Assembly (NCBI RefSeq): GCF_029892095.1
Contig: NZ_JARZAE010000004.1
Span: 496,001 to 560,000, forward strand
Length of the DNA: 64,000 nt
DNA from: Kitasatospora sp. MAP12-44
Lineage (GTDB): Bacteria; Actinomycetota; Actinomycetes; Streptomycetales; Streptomycetaceae
Reading direction: 5' to 3'
The notes under the pieces are model-generated. The model saw only the letters and a program-made list of their open reading frames with translations, made no database searches and was not told the origin of the DNA. The stretch's first letter is position 1; each line of letters starts with the position of its first letter. Below are positions 61,982 to 64,000 of this stretch, in pieces. Position numbers and translations under genes: made by a program.

Positions 61982-62668
61982 ATGGCCCTGGCCAGCCGCC
62001 CTCGCGTGTCGCAGCCGCCGCAGCCGCAGCCGCAGCCGCAGCCCCGGTGGCCCGGCCGGGCCCGCCGGTTCCTCGATGTCGTCACCGGGCTGTCAGCCCT
62101 GCTGCTGCTCTCCCCGCTGCTGCTCGTGCTCGCCGTGGTGGTGCGCGCGAGCAGCGCCGGCCCGGTGCTCTTCCGCCAGCAGCGAGTCGGCGAACGCGGC
62201 CGGCTGTTCACCCTGTACAAGTTCCGATCCATGCGCGCCGGCGCCACCGGCCCCGAGGTGACCGGTCGCGGTGACCCGCGGGTGACCCGGGTGGGCCGGC
62301 TGCTGCGCGCTACCAGCCTCGACGAGCTCCCGCAGCTGCTCAACCTGCTGCGAGGCGACATGACCCTGGTCGGGCCGCGTCCGGAGACTCCCGCGCTGGC
62401 CCGCCGCTATCCGCCGCAGTGCCGCTGGGTCTTCGCCTACCGCCCCGGCCTGACCGGGCCGGTCCAGCTGCGCGCGAACGAGCTGGCGGCCGCGCCGCAG
62501 GGCGTCGCCGATCCGGAGGCGTACTACCTGGAGGTCCTGGTGCCGCAGCGGGTCGCGCTGGACAGCGAGTACCTCGCGACCTCCTCGATCGCGGGCGACC
62601 TGGCCGTCGTGCTGCGCACCGTCGGGCACCTGCTCGCGCTGCGGCGCCTGCTCCCACCAGCTCACTGA
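61982..62668 (+). CDS. Undecaprenyl-phosphate sugar-phosphotransferase (WcaJ/WbaP C-terminal type)
   Basis: A 228-residue membrane-bound initiating enzyme. A PQPQPQPQP lead (about 13-21) precedes one hydrophobic segment (about 34-54), then the catalytic core: VLFRQQRVGERGRLFTLYKF, RSMRAG, RATSLDELPQLLNLLRGDMT, LVGPRPETPALARRYPPQ. It loads the first sugar-1-phosphate on undecaprenyl phosphate. Short form without the N-terminal membrane bundle. ATG at 61982 is five bases beyond the GT2 stop. Confidence 0.94.
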   Translation: MALASRPRVSQPPQPQPQPQPRWPGRARRFLDVVTGLSALLLLSPLLLVLAVVVRASSAGPVLFRQQRVGERGRLFTLYKFRSMRAGATGPEVTGRGDPRVTRVGRLLRATSLDELPQLLNLLRGDMTLVGPRPETPALARRYPPQCRWVFAYRPGLTGPVQLRANELAAAPQGVADPEAYYLEVLVPQRVALDSEYLATSSIAGDLAVVLRTVGHLLALRRLLPPAH

Positions 62669-62718
62669 ACACCTGTCAGAACTGAACACCTGTCAGCAGG
62701 GGGGCAAGGAGGTTCGAG

Positions 62719-63717
62719 ATGCGCACCGTGGTCACCGGCGCGGCCGGATTCATCGGGTCCCACCTGTGCGAGCACCTGCTCGGCTGCGGCGACGAGGTGG
62801 TCGGCGTCGACTCAATGACCGACTACTACGACCCCGGGCGCAAGGAGCGCAACCTCGCCGCCCTGCTCGGTCGCCCGCGCTTCGCCTTCCGGCGCGCGGA
62901 CCTGCTGGGCATACCGCTCGCGGAGCTCTTCGCCACCACCGAAGTGGTCTACCACCTGGCCGGCCAGCCGGGCGTGCGGGCCTCCTGGGGCGAGAACTTC
63001 GCGCAGTACCTGGAGCGGAACGTCCAGGCGACCCAGCGGGTGCTGGAGGCCGCGCGCGGGGCGCGGCTGCGCAAGCTCGTCTACGCCTCCAGCTCCTCGG
63101 TCTACGGCGACGCCGAGGCCTACCCCACCGCCGAGACCCTGCGACCGCGACCGGTCTCCCCCTACGGCGTCACCAAGCTGGCCGCCGAGCACCTGTGCGA
63201 GCTCTACCGGACCTGCTTCGGCCTCCCGACCGTCTCGCTGCGGCTATTCAGCGTCTACGGCCCGCGCCAGCGCCCCGACATGGCCTTCGCTCGGCTGATC
63301 CCGGCCGCACTCACGGGCGATCCGTTCCCCCTGCACGGCGACGGCCTGCAGACCCGGGACTTCACATATGTGCGGGACGTGGTGACGGTGATGCGGCAGG
63401 CCGCGCTGCGCCCGTGGACCGGGGTGGCCAACGTGGGCGGGGGCCAGTGCGTGACGATGAACCAGGTCATCGACATCGTCTCCGAGTTGGCCGCGCCGGT
63501 GGTGCTGCGCCGACTGCCGGAGCAGGACGGCGACGTGCGGCACACGGCCGCCGACACCGCACTGGCCCGGCGCCACCTCGGCTACCGGCCGAGGGTGGGG
63601 ATCCGCGAGGGGCTCGCGGCCATGGTCGAGGCCGAGCGCGCGACGCGGGTCGGAGCCCTGGTGGGTGCGGCGGCGGCCGGCGCGCCGGCCGTGACGGGTT
63701 CGGCGGTGCCACGATGA
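62719..63717 (+). CDS. NAD-dependent epimerase/dehydratase (UDP-glucuronate/glucose 4-epimerase-like)
   Basis: A 332-residue extended SDR. MRTVVTGAAGFIGSHLCEHL carries GxxGxxG; VGVDSMTDYYDPGRKERNLA is typical of UDP-glucuronate epimerases. Catalytic residues are in LVYASSSSVYGDAEAYPTAE and VSPYGVTKLAAEHLC (YxxxK). AAGGAGG at 62706-62712 is an excellent RBS. Likely supplies a UDP-sugar for the cluster. Confidence 0.93.
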   Translation: MRTVVTGAAGFIGSHLCEHLLGCGDEVVGVDSMTDYYDPGRKERNLAALLGRPRFAFRRADLLGIPLAELFATTEVVYHLAGQPGVRASWGENFAQYLERNVQATQRVLEAARGARLRKLVYASSSSVYGDAEAYPTAETLRPRPVSPYGVTKLAAEHLCELYRTCFGLPTVSLRLFSVYGPRQRPDMAFARLIPAALTGDPFPLHGDGLQTRDFTYVRDVVTVMRQAALRPWTGVANVGGGQCVTMNQVIDIVSELAAPVVLRRLPEQDGDVRHTAADTALARRHLGYRPRVGIREGLAAMVEAERATRVGALVGAAAAGAPAVTGSAVPR

Positions 63718-64000
63718 CCGGCTGGCCTGCCGCCCCGGCGCTGGTTGCCCCCCGCAGGCAGCTGCCGCCCCAGCCCGCCCCACCCCGGGTGAAGGTGCTG
63801 CACGTGATCACCCGGTTCTGGGCGGGCGCGGGCGGCAACACGCTGATGACGGCCGTCGGCATGGATCCGCAGGTGTACGAGGTCTGGGTCGCCGGGGTGC
63901 CCGGTGGCGACCTGTGGGAGCGGGCCCGGGCGGCCGGTGTGCGGACCGTGGAGATCCCGGGCTTTCGCGAAGTGCTCACCCCGGCCGACCTCTTGGTGCT
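63714..64000 (+). CDS. Glycosyltransferase GT4-like, N-terminal part
   Basis: The first 96 codons of a gene running off the window. After a Pro-rich lead comes VKVLHVITRFWAGAGGNTLM, the GT-B nucleotide-free acceptor-side start found in GT4 enzymes (VxHVITRxxxGGA). It overlaps the epimerase stop as ATGA, so it belongs to the same operon. Donor unknown because the C-terminal half is outside. Confidence 0.82.
   Translation, partial: MTGWPAAPALVAPRRQLPPQPAPPRVKVLHVITRFWAGAGGNTLMTAVGMDPQVYEVWVAGVPGGDLWERARAAGVRTVEIPGFREVLTPADLLV

Overview
The window is high-GC actinobacterial DNA, most like Streptomycetaceae (Streptomyces/Kitasatospora). Evidence is the strong GC bias at codon third positions, GTG and TTG starts, ATGA, TGATG and TTGA gene overlaps, Tat and Sec leaders, and the gene families present. 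No rRNA, tRNA or CRISPR array was seen.

Region 1 (1-21.8 kb) is an extracellular-type contractile injection system (eCIS) locus. Reading along the minus strand it holds a secreted beta-propeller protein, a DUF4255 tail-terminator cap, an AAA+ ATPase, the sheath, an inner tube protein, two small assembly proteins, a 908-residue disordered Pro/Ala/Arg-rich protein, a second tube-like protein, a LysM hub adaptor, a VgrG-like spike, PAAR, gp25 and a baseplate-J wedge protein that leaves the window. On its flank are a LuxR-type regulator, a single-pass membrane protein on the opposite strand, and a DUF4157 metalloprotease-like protein that is a plausible cargo. The PAAR/gp25 junction carries four 17-bp tandem copies of a ribosome-binding-site/start-codon unit. 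An internally deleted IS200/IS605 element with a TnpB remnant sits at the stop codon of the inner tube gene.

Region 2 (21.8-33.9 kb) is mixed: gcvH, a GNAT acetyltransferase, a secreted DUF642-like protein, a stand-alone AICAR transformylase that resembles the eukaryotic enzyme, a methyltransferase, a secreted NlpC/P60-like protein that has lost its catalytic cysteine and carries seven 38/39-residue repeats, a Tat-exported metallophosphoesterase, a murQ-murP pair for N-acetylmuramic acid use, and a decayed gene fragment.

Region 3 (33.9-41.3 kb) is housekeeping and stress: TetR, a DJ-1/PfpI protein divergent from a LysR regulator, an alpha/beta hydrolase, htpG, an FMN reductase and a YceI protein.

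Region 4 (41.5-64 kb) is a cell-surface polysaccharide cluster: a GT39-like transferase, rmlA-type nucleotidylyltransferase, PAP2 phosphatase, two LuxR regulators, an LCP ligase, a CapD-type dehydratase, a DegT aminotransferase, a flippase, several glycosyltransferases, an O-antigen-ligase/polymerase-like protein, a Wzz/BY-kinase-like protein with an altered Walker A, an initiating sugar-phosphate transferase and a sugar epimerase. These give a near-complete Wzx/Wzy-type route: initiation, sugar activation and modification, assembly, flipping, polymerisation, length control and wall attachment.

A theme across the window is short tandem direct repeats (8-17 bp) placed just upstream of start codons of unrelated genes.
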